64,000 bases of DNA from Phycomyces blakesleeanus NRRL 1555(-) (taxonomy: Eukaryota > Mucoromycota > Mucoromycetes > Mucorales > Phycomycetaceae), in the NCBI RefSeq assembly GCF_001638985.1, contig NW_017265136.1, positions 2,537,650 to 2,601,649 of the forward strand, read 5' to 3'. A model generated the notes under the pieces. That model was given only the letters and a program-made list of their open reading frames with translations. It did not search any database and was not told the DNA's origin. The position numbers and the translations under genes are program-made. Below, piece after piece: positions 37,858-49,969 of this stretch. Position 1 is the stretch's first letter, and each line of letters begins with the position of its first letter.

Positions 37858-40800
37858 ATGACTATTATTTGTAACGCTAGTGTTACAGATTCAACCAGAT
37901 CATCATCCTCTGTCACCATTTGCGTGCCATCACAACCATTTGAAAAATGCTTTCTTCGGCAAAAACCAGTGCGATCTTCTGAATACTCGACTATGCGAAA
38001 GGCATTGGTGAAGTAATAATTTCATTGCTTTTGTTTTTATTTCATTTTATTTTAGTTTACAATTTTGTGTATTACAGAACTATTCTGAACAAAGAAATAT
38101 ATACACACTTTTTTTTAAAAAAAAAAGAAAATATTCTTATTATTTAGATTTGAAGAAAAACCAAGGCAACGTCAGGCAACGGTAAAGAAGCACCTACTAC
38201 CATGTCTACATCAGCACGATCTCGTTCCTTTGCCTTCAAAGAAGTTTAAAAAAACATCATATGATACAATAAAACCACTGACGGAAACCACGGGTTCAAC
38301 TTTAAGCTTTTGGGAGCAAAAAGCGAATGCAATCCTAAGATGTTCCTTCTCTTCAAAGGACAAAGAATTGCAGTCTGGAAGATTGGTTTTGCTCAAATGG
38401 TTTGTTGATCCTTGATCTTGCTTGCTATAAAGAAGTACAATGATGAAACAAATAATTAATTATTTAATTTTAATCTGGTGATTTTCTTTTTTTTTAAAAA
38501 AAATTACTTCTCAGGTGGAAAATTTTATTAGAAAATGCTAGTGAAGTCAGTTACACAGAACGAACAATCTACTATGAATGTATTTTGGAAATCATGTCTC
38601 GGTAAGCATAATCTCCTTCTCTATCACTCCCCCTCAAAGTACAACTATGTCTGGCTATGGAAAGTAATAATTACCTCCGTACTAGAAATGAATTTGTTGA
38701 TTACGGTAAGACTATATTCACTGTGGACATTAATTAAGGTAATAATTGTGATGTGTATTTATTGACCTACTACAGATCATACTGAGCCATTCACGTATGA
38801 TCAGTGGGTTTCAACCATTTCTGAAAATGGTACCAAATACCAGTTTTGTGATACGCGATCAAAGTCACTTATTGGAGAATATCGCCATATGTTGAATACA
38901 ACTCTTAAATACGCCATTGAGAAGATGAATCAAAAGGCACTATATTCAGACATAATAGTGTTTTGCGCAAAGGTTCTAGGTGTGTGTAATAAGCAACTTT
39001 AAAACAAATTACTTGATAGTACATATATTAAAATTCTCTGCGTAGCATTGTGTTTTTTCAAGGTCCCTGGAGTTGCCTCCTCTTTAATACGGATCTCAGA
39101 AATACAGCCTAATATTATAAGAAGGTTGCGGTTAGAGATGGGTGGATTAAATGAGTAAGTCTATATATCTTTTAACTTGATTGATATATATAACTCATAC
39201 ACTAACGGCTCAATATGTAGTTGTGCCCAATATCACAGCTACCTTCAATACGCCTTTCCTCAACATCTACATTCGATTATGAGATACGACTCACAAGTAA
39301 CGCAGCTAAACGCACCAGCAGGCAATAAAAAATCCCCAACTGAGGTATTTGGAAATTGGGTCAGGAGGTAATATCATATAGTCCAAGAGTAAAAACATAT
39401 ATATTCTTTAACTTCCTTTCTTGGACTTAGATGGAAGAGCGACGATAGTGAACTATTTTTCTCGTTCTATCGACAATACCATGCAACTTTGGACACTTTT
39501 ATTTCTGCTGTATTCCCTACTCTCCATCAACAGACTCTTCACCAGCGCAATTCGATGCTTGCTGTATCTCCAGGATATGTGTATATTGTATCATTCTTTA
39601 CCTCAAAGGTAGATTCACTTCTTCATCGTGAAATCAACTCTGTGACTACTATGCACCCAGCTCAGGTATCCAAGGAATCATCACCTCAGCCATCTACGAC
39701 AACACACGTTAAGAACGAGCCTTTTTTGACATCCGAGTCTGAGCTACAAATTAAGCAAGGCACATGCACTCAAACATCGCTGGAACAGCCAAGTAATGAT
39801 ATCAATGCTTATAGCGACGCTATAAAAGCATTGGAAAACAAAGATATGTCCGATTCAGCAATCATGGATGCTCAGGCTGCAATATTAAGTTTTGGAGAAC
39901 AAGCTAGACAAAACCAAGAGCCTGTTGCCAAACAATTCTTATCCTCAAATTACCTTCCTCAACATATCGGAAAACCTCCTCCGCTCGAAGTTACAACAAA
40001 AAGATACGCAGAATGTCTTGCATGGACCACAATAGTATCTAGTACATCAGGACTTTACCAAGATATGATCAATGTCTTACTTCGGACAGTAATAAAAAAA
40101 ACCAGTCTTTCATGTGTGGAGAGCGTGTTTTGTAAATATCTCTCTTTGAATATATAAATATGTATATGTCTAACATTCTATTAACATAGGTTTACTTGAT
40201 TTTATTGAAGCAACTATACACGAAATCAAAAGGTAACTTTTTTAACACAATTGCTTTGCATATATGTGCCAACATTAATATCATTATTTTTGGTTATTGT
40301 ATAAAGTATTCACTTGACACCAAGCAACTTACCGATCGATATGCCATTTTTAAACCACACAATTCGAATACTTCTTGTACAATCAGACCATTCGATTACG
40401 CTCCTTCGTACCCTTTCTTTTGTCTATATGCACTTCTCATTCTTGACGCCAACTGCAGAACTGTTGGATTTTTTAGCTGTACAGATACTACTTGAACCTT
40501 CTACGTTTGAGCGCCTACTTCTACACTGGGGACGTCATGTTCGAGTATTCTTTTTGCGATGTCTTATGTGGCGTGTTGGACGTGTGTGGACCTCAATGAG
40601 TATCCGATGGGGTAATGCACATGACAGAGCTATGCAAAGGGGTGGAAGAGGGGATGACGTTCTTTGCGATGGAAGAGAATGCTTAAAAGTATGGATGAAA
40701 AATAATAATTTACTAAAAAGCAAAGGTAATAATGATTTCTGGTCGTTTATAAGTAACTGGTTTTGATTTTCTTTGTCATAATACTTTTAAAAAAAAACTC

Positions 40801-42125
40801 TCAAAGGTATACATCCAAACGCTTCAATTCAACAGAAATTATCCTACGATCAATGCGCACTGTATGTATTTATGTCTTTTTTTGGGGTGAAGAATACAGT
40901 TAAAAATTCATAGTTTTATTTTCTTTTCTTTTCTAGAGAGGTTCATCTTGTTTTAGAAGCAATGCTGGAATCGTTTCACAATCAGTACAGTCATCTGCAA
41001 AAACACTTGGGTACTACAGATGAGTCGACTCGTTTTGATAAAATTGCAAGAATGTATGAATATACTATGCCAAAGCCAGTTAGTTTTCCGCCATTTTGCT
41101 CTAAACTTGTACAAAGAGCACCTCTCAAAACCGTACCTCCAACCTCGCTCAACAAACGGAACAAGTCTGTTACAAAAAATAAGCTCCACGATGATAAAGA
41201 AAACATTTCTTTGTCTGGCTTTACTAAAATTCCTTCCAAGAAAGAAAGGATTTTGAGAGTTTTTATGCCGGGATCTAAAATGCGCGACACTTCTGGATGT
41301 AATGATCACGACGATATAATGCCACACTCATCTCTTGAAACAACATGCAATGAGTTCTACACTATACCAAGCTTGTACAAAGATATAATATCATCCCAAC
41401 CTGATAGTCTTAAGCGAAGCAACTCTACAAACACCCCCACTGGCACGACTTATTCTCAAAAACCGTCTAGTAATACGGAATCAGCTGAGTTTCCAAAGAA
41501 ATATAAAGCCTCCAGTAAAGTCGGATCTCTATTGGAGAATAAAGAGCATGTACAGTCTATATTACTACCACATAACCGCTCTCCAAACAAAGCACCTATA
41601 AAAACCTGTGATAGCTCATCTCAACGGGATATCACACTTTTACCATTAATACATACACAAGATACCTCTAAGAATCCGCCGGTAATATTAACACTAGATT
41701 CTTCGCCAGCTGCTCCGCCAGATAGACTTTCTTTGTGGAATCATACCTTGCCTTACTTTACCCCATTAACTCGCTCCAATACTACGTCTACTGGTTCCGA
41801 TGGCAGGAATTGTCAGTCTCTCAATAACGCTAAACTTGGCAATAATATTCCAAGAAATACGATCGATTTTACCCGAGATCAAGACAAACTTGGTGGGCAT
41901 CAACCTAGCCAGTTACCAAAAAGAGTCTTGAAAGCTCACAAGTGGAGGTATGCGCCAACAAATCATGTGTACGCTGATAAAATTGTAGAAGAATCAAGAA
42001 TCTTTGTACATGATTATTGTGCATGGGCGGGAAGATTTGGGTACGAGAATGGGTTGATAGCCGACAATTTTGTTCCTGGGCTATCTCTTGACTGGCCAAA
42101 AAATTGGTCGTACTCACAAATGTAA
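37858..42125 (+). CDS. DUF1765 family protein
   Basis: Twelve exons give 1133 residues in one frame: 37858-38012, 38148-38399, 38515-38601, 38665-38705, 38776-38979, 39046-39154, 39221-39367, 39431-40131, 40190-40232, 40307-40725, 40807-40861, 40937-42125. The middle carries the features I associate with fungal DUF1765: a hydrophobic block FCAKVLALCFFKVPGVASSL, then FHLE-like Y..YLQYAFP, and further on ILLVQSDHSITLLRTLSFVY followed by FERLLLHWGRHVRVFFLRCL. The N-terminal 100 residues are basic and Ser-rich; a disordered Ser/Thr/Gln stretch lies in exon 8; the last 350 residues are low complexity until a conserved-looking aromatic end (HDYCAWAGRFGYENG, LDWPKNWSY). Function of the family is unknown to me. 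Exon 4 uses an AAG acceptor and is the least certain. Confidence 0.85.
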
Positions 42126-42851
42126 TTAACAGGCCAAGATACTCTTTTTTTGCTTTGCTTTGTTTTTTGTTTTTTTTTTTAGTAAAACACACATAATTAA
42201 GTGTTATATAAACTGCTTTTTTCTTTCTTTCTTAAAAAATAAATGCTACATGAGATGTATAATTAAGTACTTAGATAAGAATGCTTAGAATGAATTCGTC
42301 TTTTGCTTTCATTTCTAAAAAAACATATATTAGTGGTATTAATATTTTAACTATCTATGATATTTATTTAATTTCAAGGATTATTACACAGTGCTATAGC
42401 TAAAAAAAAAAGATATTATATTGCAGTTAAAAAAATAAAAACGTCAGAGCCGATATTGTAAATAGAAATCCATATCAAGTATCTAATCGGTTACCATAAA
42501 ATGTAAAGATAATATACTTTGAGTAAAGCAATTAGCCTATATATATTTACTCTAAAAATCTATATTTGTCATAATTTATTACAAAACTTATAAAAGTTAA
42601 AATAATAGAAACACGTCTATAAGAGCATCATTTCGATCCGGTTTGTCCTTCAAATACACTAGAAACTGTAATTGAGGGTAGAAGAATAAAAAGAGGATAG
42701 AAAGATATATCAGTTTTAGTTAATGAAGTATTGTTCTATTTTATATCTTCTCTAAACCGACTCAGTCGTTATAAATGTCTGTTTCGGTATTTATTCTACT
42801 TTTGTTAAGCTATGTATTTTCTAATTCTTTTGCGAGCAAAAGAGAGTAACT
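42126..42851. other. AT-rich 3' flank
   Basis: Downstream region of the DUF1765 gene entering repeat-rich DNA. T-runs and AT-rich sequence only; no gene seen. Confidence 0.6.
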
Positions 42852-43157
42852 GTCAAGTCTCGATCTGGTATTTCTTTTTTTTTGCCACTTGTAACCAAGT
42901 AGCTGAATTAATACCACTGGGGACTGTCAAGTTTATGAATAGTCTTTAGAAAAGAAGAAAGATACTTTTTATTAAAAATAGTTGTTGACTACTGATACAA
43001 AATGATTATGAGATTTAGAGCAAATAAATAGCTACAGAAATATGACTTAAATGATAACTATCTGGTAATATATTCTACAAGTGTTTTCACCATATTAAAC
43101 TTCTAAAACATAAAAGTCAGCCGTTACTGGTGACCTGTAAACCGCGACTTTGGTTAT
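42852..43157. repeat. Interspersed repeat, copy 1
   Basis: Begins GTCAAGTCTCGATCTGGTAT and includes CACTTGTAACCAAGT, AATACCACTGGGGA, TTTTTATTAAA and, near its end, the block GTCAGCCGTTACTGGTGACC. It is directly followed by a second copy in the same orientation. No coding frame. Possibly a terminal repeat or short interspersed element of unknown class. Confidence 0.7.
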
Positions 43158-43507
43158 TTGTCAAGTCTCGATCTGGTATTTCTTTTCTGGCACTTGTAAC
43201 CAAGTCGCAGAATCAATACCACTGGGGATCGTTAAGTTTTTAAGAATAGTTTTTAGATAAGAATAAAGATGATTTTTATTAAATGTAATTCTTGACTATT
43301 TATACAAAACAATTGTTGTTTTCTGGCTAAAAGAATAGCTACGATAATATGTCTTAGATGGTGGTTATCCAGTAATATCTCTACAAGTATATTCCTCATC
43401 TCCAACATCTAAAACATAGACAAAAGACCAATCGGCGAAGTCAAGATCTTTTATCCTAAAAAGTCAACCGTTACTGGTTGCTTGTAACTTCCGATTTTGG
43501 TCATCGA
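43158..43507. repeat. Interspersed repeat, copy 2 (direct)
   Basis: Same order of motifs as the preceding copy: GTCAAGTCTCGATCTGGTAT, CACTTGTAACCAAGTC, AATACCACTGGGGATC, TTTTTATTAAATG, and GTCAACCGTTACTGGTTGC. It differs by scattered substitutions and an extra segment near 43430-43460 (CAATCGGCGAAGTC). Confidence 0.7.
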
Positions 43508-43682
43508 TGTCAACTCTGACATTGATGTTGTCGGACATTATTTTGATGAATCCGTAAAATCTGAAGATAGTTAACCGCAGTACTTCTTTATGCGCAGTAT
43601 TAGTTTAGAAAACTATATAAGACAATTCAATTCATATTAATAAAAGGTATCTTTTATCCTCTCTTTGATTTTACGTATACTC

Positions 43683-43757
43683 CTTGATCCCCAGTGGGTT
43701 TGACCTTTTGACTTTGTTATAGTAAAAGGAAGACCAACCCAGATCGGGAACGACAAT
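43683..43757. repeat. Interspersed repeat, inverted fragment
   Basis: Read on the minus strand this holds GATCTGGGTTGGTCTTCC, a diverged TAACAAAGTC segment and AACCCACTGGGGATC, matching the first third of the two direct copies. So a partial copy lies inverted 170 bp to their right. Confidence 0.55.
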
Positions 43758-43848
43758 GTTATTCTGATTGGCCGTCAGAATTTCGGGCAAAACACAAAAA
43801 TACAACTGAATCTTTGAACGAACAAAGAATTAATTATACTAATTCAAT

Positions 43849-43921
43849 TGGAGAAGCTGGGCGTCGATCCCAGTGCCTCTCGCATGCTAAGCGAGCGCTC
43901 TACCATTTGAGCTACATCCCC
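43849..43921 (-). tRNA. tRNA-Ala (anticodon AGC)
   Basis: Minus-strand cloverleaf of 73 bases. Acceptor 5' strand GGGGATG, D arm GCTCAAATGGTAGAGC, anticodon stem CTCGC/GCGAG around loop TTAGCAT (AGC), T stem CTGGG/CCCAG around ATCGACG (an A at position 54 is usual in eukaryotic tRNA-Ala), and discriminator A. The acceptor stem has a G-U pair at 3:70 position, the expected alanine identity element, and one T-T mismatch at pair 6:67. No intron. A clear T4 terminator is not seen right after the gene. It sits among repeats, so a recent duplicate or mild degeneration is possible. Confidence 0.88.
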
Positions 43922-44021
43922 TTTGATGATTATTTGGAAAAAGTGCAAAATATAAAGTACACAAGGCAAAATAAAAATTACTAGCTTAACTCATGAAAAC
44001 TACAGTCTTATCAATTAAATA

Positions 44022-44550
44022 TGTTGTAAATGAGTATTGACTACTGCTGTAATTGAGAATAAGTCTGAAGGAAATAATATAAGGCCTCAGCTATTCCAGT
44101 CAAAGGTGTCTACCGATTACTTTATTATTTAACACACAGGTTTAGCATGCATGATAGTGATTATATTTCATATGATGATATCACCATAATATGGGATATA
44201 TCAGTGGATTATTATAAGCATAATTATAACTCATAAACACATTTACTTTCGATGTTAATACTTCATTGGGACTACACACATTTATATAATTAATCATACA
44301 TTAATTATCCCAAGATCACGTTGCTCTGATTAAGGCTCAGATAGGATCGATTACCTGACCCCAGTCATATAATTTTCCCAATCCAAAACAATATAAATAG
44401 CAGTAGTAGTTCAGTGTAGGAACCTGGTCAAACTTTGATACAAAATCTTTCTCAATAAACAAAACCTACACAAGTTCTCATGAATCTTCGTTCCTAATTT
44501 CAAATCTTCAATTCTTCCTCTTAAAAACTTCAACTTCAACCACCACAACA
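44022..44550 (+). mobile_element. Solo LTR 1 with 5-bp target duplication
   Basis: Begins TGTTGTAAATGAG and ends CACCACAACA, with short inverted ends TGTTG/CAACA. It is flanked by AAATA on both sides (44017-44021 and 44551-44555), a perfect 5-bp duplication. It contains a TATA-like TATAAATAG at 44392-44400 and AATAAA at 44454-44459. A nearly identical copy lies at 47596-48138. Because the duplication brackets this single unit and no primer-binding site follows it, it is a solo LTR. Its left end is 100 bp upstream of the tRNA-Ala gene. Confidence 0.85.
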
Positions 44551-44663
44551 AAATAAAAGAAAATTTTAGCTTCTACTAAGATAAAAAAAATAATATTCTT
44601 AACTTTCTCTTCATTGTTTGCTTCTGTTTACTTAAAAGATAGTATTTAAAAATACTGAACTAA

Positions 44664-46339
44664 CACTACGGGAAAAAACTCGGGATTTTCGAATTAGTGA
44701 CTTTCTTTTTGGTCTATAATAATTAAAAATTCACCAAAAATTCAAAATGAAATAAGAGTCTCTGTTTTTGAAGAAGTTGATAAAAAGCAAATTGACCACC
44801 AAAAATTAAATCTCCTGATAGACAAAAGTGCATTTTAACTACAGACTTTACATTTTTAGTAAGTGTTTATTGCAATTGATAGCTATTACAAGTCAGAAGT
44901 AAAGAGAAAGAAAATATCAAACTTTTATTACTTGAATAAAATATGTGAAAACAATTCAAAGACATGCTAAAAAATTAGAATAGGGAAGTGTATGTCCATT
45001 ATAAAATTATTATATTGATATTTCATATCAAAGAGTAACCAATACATTTGTACAAAATATATAATGCTAATGACGACTTAGAAAATTTTTCTTTCTTGTT
45101 CTTTCTTTTGTTCATAACAAACCCTGACGCTGGATTTTTATTATTATCATAAAAAATTAAGAAGATTCAGTAATTTATCTGCTTCAAGGTATGCAAGAAA
45201 TACTTCGGGATATATAAGAAATGCTTATTATTTTGCAAAAGGGCCAAAAAGCACTCTAAAAGTAACAGGCATTCTACGACTGGAGATTTCTGAACTATCT
45301 AATGACATAAATGAATACACACTTGAGAAGCCCACCCCAGACTATGATGTAAGAAATAATAAAGCAAAGAAAAACATATAAGCTAATGTAAAGCAATATA
45401 GTTCTTTGATGTCCTAATCTTGAGATTAATGCTTGTATTAAAACTATAACTTTGAAACACGACTTTAAAATGATGAGTCATGTTCTTGGTTTAACTCAAC
45501 AAGAAAAACAAAACAACTATTAACACGTCCACGTCTTATATGTAATGAAATGGCCATCTATCTTTCTGTACAATCTTTAGAAATAAATCCAAATACGATG
45601 TCTATCTCAAGAAAACAAGGGCATAATGTACGCCAAACATGTGTGTCTATTTAAACAAAGTTGTGTCGGCTTTACCACATGTCACAAAAACTGGATATTT
45701 GTTGCAAAAGTCTTTCAGTCATAGAAAAACTGCGTGAAGGAAAGAACTCGTAAGTTCATGTCAGATAGGTATAATAAATTGTATACTTAATATGAAAGCA
45801 TGAAATTATTCAAATGATATTTAGCCAATACAATTAATGAATAAAGAATTGTCCTTTTTATAACAATTAATAAAAGTATTTTTAAATAAAAATCCTCTAT
45901 GAAATGAAACTTTTTTACCCAATTAAAATTGTGAACAAATCAGAATATATATAAATGAGGGCCATTTGAGAGAATGTTTCTGTTGAAATGACCAATACTA
46001 TTGAAGCATATACAATAATAGAATGTATTTTATCCAATTAAAATAATTATAAAAACCAAAATAATATTTTATTACCAATTTAAGAACTTCTTTTTTCATT
46101 CTTACCAATAGAAATCTTTTTATATTTTTTTTTCTACCAATGAAAATAAGGTTATAGCAGATGGATAAATATAGCAGGATATGAATAAAACCTAACATCA
46201 ATAAGTCAATGGTGATTAAAATATATTACTTAAAAGGGAACTAGAGATTCTACTGCAATTCACAAGAATTGCCAGTTCAATCCCAAGCTAAATCTCCAGC
46301 TGAATCCCCAGTGGAATCCCCACTTTTTTTCCCGTAGTG
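44664..46339. mobile_element. Non-autonomous CACTA-like DNA transposon
   Basis: Terminal inverted repeats: left end CACTACGGGAAAAAA, right end the exact complement (TTTTTTCCCGTAGTG). A 3-bp duplication, TAA, flanks it at 44661-44663 and 46340-46342. The termini match the CACTA superfamily (usual end CACTACAAGAAAA, 3-bp duplication). Inside the right end is a series of diverged subterminal units about 14 bp long with a GAATCCCC/AATCTCC core (46278-46320). The 1.68 kb body has no transposase frame, so it would need an enzyme supplied in trans. Confidence 0.8.
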
Positions 46340-46342
46340 TAA

Positions 46343-47595
46343 GAGCATTTTCAGCAGTTGACTAACTTTTATTTTATCTGGGATCAAAAATTGTTACTTT
46401 TACATAAAAAAAAATCCACTCTACTCAGCAATTTAATTTTTCTAACTTTTAAATAAATTGTGGTATTTCAGGTACAAAACAATAGAAAAATAATAAATTT
46501 AATAATAGAGACATATAGAAATACTTTGAGACTATATATAAGTTGTCCTTTATTCATAAATAAAAAGTGTCCCTTTTTATAAGAAAACACAATCTGCTCT
46601 TGTCATTACGTCTTAGTTTCTTAAGGCTTTCTTTCTTTACTATATTTGGTTATTAGAGTATATTTACTGCTTAACTAGTGTTGATGTTACAATTATGACA
46701 TCAAGTCATAAATTATACTTCTTTAGCTCTTAGCTATTCTTTTCTCTTTTATACTAGAGCTTTAGAACTTCCTACTAAATTAGTTTCATATCGATCTGAC
46801 ACAGTTTATCTGGCAGTATGATATAATTATCTTAATAATCTTTAAGATATTATCTACAGTACTAACTATAATAATTATTGGCCTGATTACTTAATGGTTT
46901 ATATATATTTTATACTGACAAGATTATAACTACTATGCTATCCCAATATGAATATGTTCTTATATGTGATAAATCCAACATCTGAGTGTCTGGATCACCA
47001 CACTACACTCAAGAGATATAATCTTATTTAAATATATAGCATATTAAAATGAATTGTTTTTCCTATTTCTTGTTAAAGAAGTACAAAGTATACTGCTCGG
47101 AACAATATATTTTACTTATAGTAATGTATTGCATGCTTTTCTAAAAAATACTAGCTTTAATATATATAAAAAAAGCCTAGAAAATAGAATAATATAATAA
47201 AAACATGATTCTTATATGCAGTGTCAATAGGAATTATGGAAATTACCATATATGGGTATTAACTATTTTTTTTTCCTGGTAGAGAGCAGGGAAAAAATTC
47301 GTAAACTTTAAAGCAAAATAGTCTTTTTTGAATTTTGAAAATCACTATATATAGTGTTTAGTAAAGTAATCAATAGAAAATTTTATATTAATAACTGATT
47401 CCATGAGCACCTAATATCTATATAAACTTATATATTGCATAGTAATAGAAGATCATTTTTTTATTAATAAATAAAGTCTTACTATACTTCTTATTTATAC
47501 TTTATTTCTCTTCTTTTATTTTTAAAGTATAATAAATATTACTATTAACTAAACTGTCAGTACTTTAATATATTTTATTTAAAGAACAAGAAAAA
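46343..47595. other. Very AT-rich spacer between mobile elements
   Basis: No coding frame, no recognised repeat boundary. Composition is among the most AT-rich in the window. Confidence 0.6.
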
Positions 47596-48138
47596 TGTTG
47601 TAAATGAGTGTTGTAAATGAGTATTGACTACTGCTGTAATTGAGAATAAGTCTGAAAGAAATAATATAAGGCCTCAGCTATTCCAGTCAAAGGTGTCTAC
47701 CGATTACTTTATTATTTAACACACAGGTTTAGCATGCATGATAGTGATTATATTTCATATGATGATATCACCATAATATGGGATACATCAGTGGATTATT
47801 ATAAGCATAATTATAACTCATAAACACATTTACTTTCGATGTTAATACTTCATTGGGACTACACATTTATATAATTAATCATACATTAATTATCCCAAGA
47901 TCACGTTGCTCTGATTAAGGCTCAGATAGGATCGATTACCTGACCCCAGTCATATAATTTTCCTGATCCAAAATAATATAAATAGCAGTAGTAGTTCAGT
48001 GTAGAAACCTCGTCAAACTTTGATACCAAATCTTTCTCAATAAACAAACTCTACACAAGTTCTCACGAATCTTCGTTCCTCATCTCAAATCTTTAATTCT
48101 TCTTCTTAAAAACTTCTTCAACTTCAACTACCATAACA
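47596..48138 (+). mobile_element. Solo LTR 2, same family
   Basis: Matches solo LTR 1 along its full length with scattered substitutions and small indels, including the TATAAATAG and AATAAA elements. Its first 13 bases (TGTTGTAAATGAG) are tandemly duplicated. The right end is diverged to CCATAACA. Flanks are A-rich (AAAAA / AAAAC), so a target duplication cannot be shown. Confidence 0.8.
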
Positions 48139-49156
48139 AAAACATAGTTTTCTATTAAAGTCAGTACTATTATATTTAAAAAATATTATCATAGACTGTT
48201 TTGAATAGTTATCATTAGTGTTTGCTTTTTTAAATAATCTATATAATATATAATAAGAAAAAAATGTAAGTAAATTAGTAAAAGTATATATATAAATAGT
48301 AAACTTATCAAATTATTAAACTAAATAAAAAATAAAAAAACAAAAGAACAAAAGAAATGCAGTGATTTTATTTAATATAAATTTAGAAGTATATGAAAAA
48401 ATAAGTAAATAAAAGTTAGTGGTTATATGCTATGATAAAAATTGAATTAAAATTAAAATAATTTTTTTTATAACTTCTAGTAGTTAATATTAATGGATAT
48501 AATAAAAGTATTTATACTTATGAAAATATATATAAATTGAAACTAGTGATTATTTGATCTCCTAAATATATATTAGTAAAGTAATAATAAGTATATTATT
48601 TTTTATCAAGTTCACTATGTTCTTTAAAAATATATAAAATATTAAAGCTATATATATTTTTCTTTAAAATAAATTAATATTTGGAATTATAAGAATTCCC
48701 CAATAAAATAAAATTGTTAAAATAGGAATATGCACATCTCACAATATAAGAGTTAAGATTTTCTTCTTCTCTTCTTAACATCAAAAAAATATTACATGCA
48801 AATATCACAATAGAAGATATAAGATTGTATAACTTCTTAATATATATTTAAAATAATATTCTCTCAAATAATTTATATAAAGACTTGCTCTTCCATTTAA
48901 ATTTATTATTAAAAATAAATGAAAAAATATAGTTTATTTTATTTAGAAAAAGCATATTATATAAAAAATATTCACTTTTATTTAATAATATAATACTTTT
49001 AATAAAATATTTTTTGAGTGTAATTTTAAGTTAAAGAATTTTAAAATACAGAGGGAAAGATAATGCTAATGCAATTTTACAGCTAAAAAAAAGTGGATTA
49101 GAGATTACAGCTGATTTTTTTTGAAAATATAATAATGCTAATAAAATTATATTCAT
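48139..49156. other. Very AT-rich spacer
   Basis: Long stretches of A and T with few G or C. No gene, no recognised element. Confidence 0.6.
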
Positions 49157-49427
49157 CAACTTAGAATAGACTATTCACACATTGATACATAAATTTGCAT
49201 ATACTTTTTCTAATTAAATTCACACAAAATTGTTTTTAGAATATTTCAAAAAGCAGTTCTTTATCCTAACAGTGAGAGGAAAAAACCATAAAATTAAAAG
49301 TTCAACCTTGGCTATTGGATTTCTCGACCTTTTTTTTTCACAGATTCTTTAATAGAATCAGTGAGATTATCCTTATAAATTTGAATGGAAATAAGATTCA
49401 AATGTGAGAATAGTCTATTCAAAGTTG
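49157..49427. mobile_element. Possible MITE with about 27-bp inverted ends
   Basis: Left end CAACTTAGAATAGACTATTC plus (A)CACATT; right end, read on the minus strand, CAACTTTGAATAGACTATTC plus TCACATT. The 271 bp between contain no frame, and an internal palindrome GATTC-TTTAATA-GAATC near 49344. No target duplication is obvious, so an origin as an inverted duplication rather than a transposon is possible. Confidence 0.5.
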
Positions 49428-49969
49428 GCAAATAAGTAGTAAAAATACAGCACCTGACTAAGGTCTGATATATTTCTCTAATCTTTCAGAGCAAATTGCT
49501 GTGTCCTGAAGTACATACTATATATTTGACTAGTACCCCTGAATTTTACAAAGGCATAACAAATAATAATTAGTTATAAATACATAATATCAATAGCTAG
49601 TTAAACAGAAGATTATAAGTTGTTGTTATTAAATTGTGACATAATATTGTTTGATATTTTATTATTTATTGACTTTCTTATTTGTAGAATGTCTTTCTCT
49701 TTCTTTAACATAAATATTACCAGAAAAAAAATCTAAGATTTTTCATTAAAAAATCTAGAACCAGTATAGAAGTACCAACTAAAGCTATTAAATAATCACA
49801 CCAAAATCAGAGGCTGAAGAACCCATCCTTTTCAAGACAAAGGTCAAAGAAAGGCAAAATGAAATAAATAATGAATAATTTTACATTTCTGTTTACCATA
49901 TCCTCCAAACATATAGAGTTATACCATTCTGTTACAGGCAAATATCATAGCAGAATGAGCATAATGTAT

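Noticed and set aside
40953..41327. Minus-strand frames opposite the DUF1765 gene
   Set aside because: Shadows of the plus-strand last exon, which is continuous with the spliced model.
44022..48138. The two LTRs as ends of one intact retrotransposon
   Set aside because: LTR 1 alone is bracketed by a perfect AAATA duplication, no primer-binding site follows it, outer flanks do not match, and there is no gag-pol frame between them.
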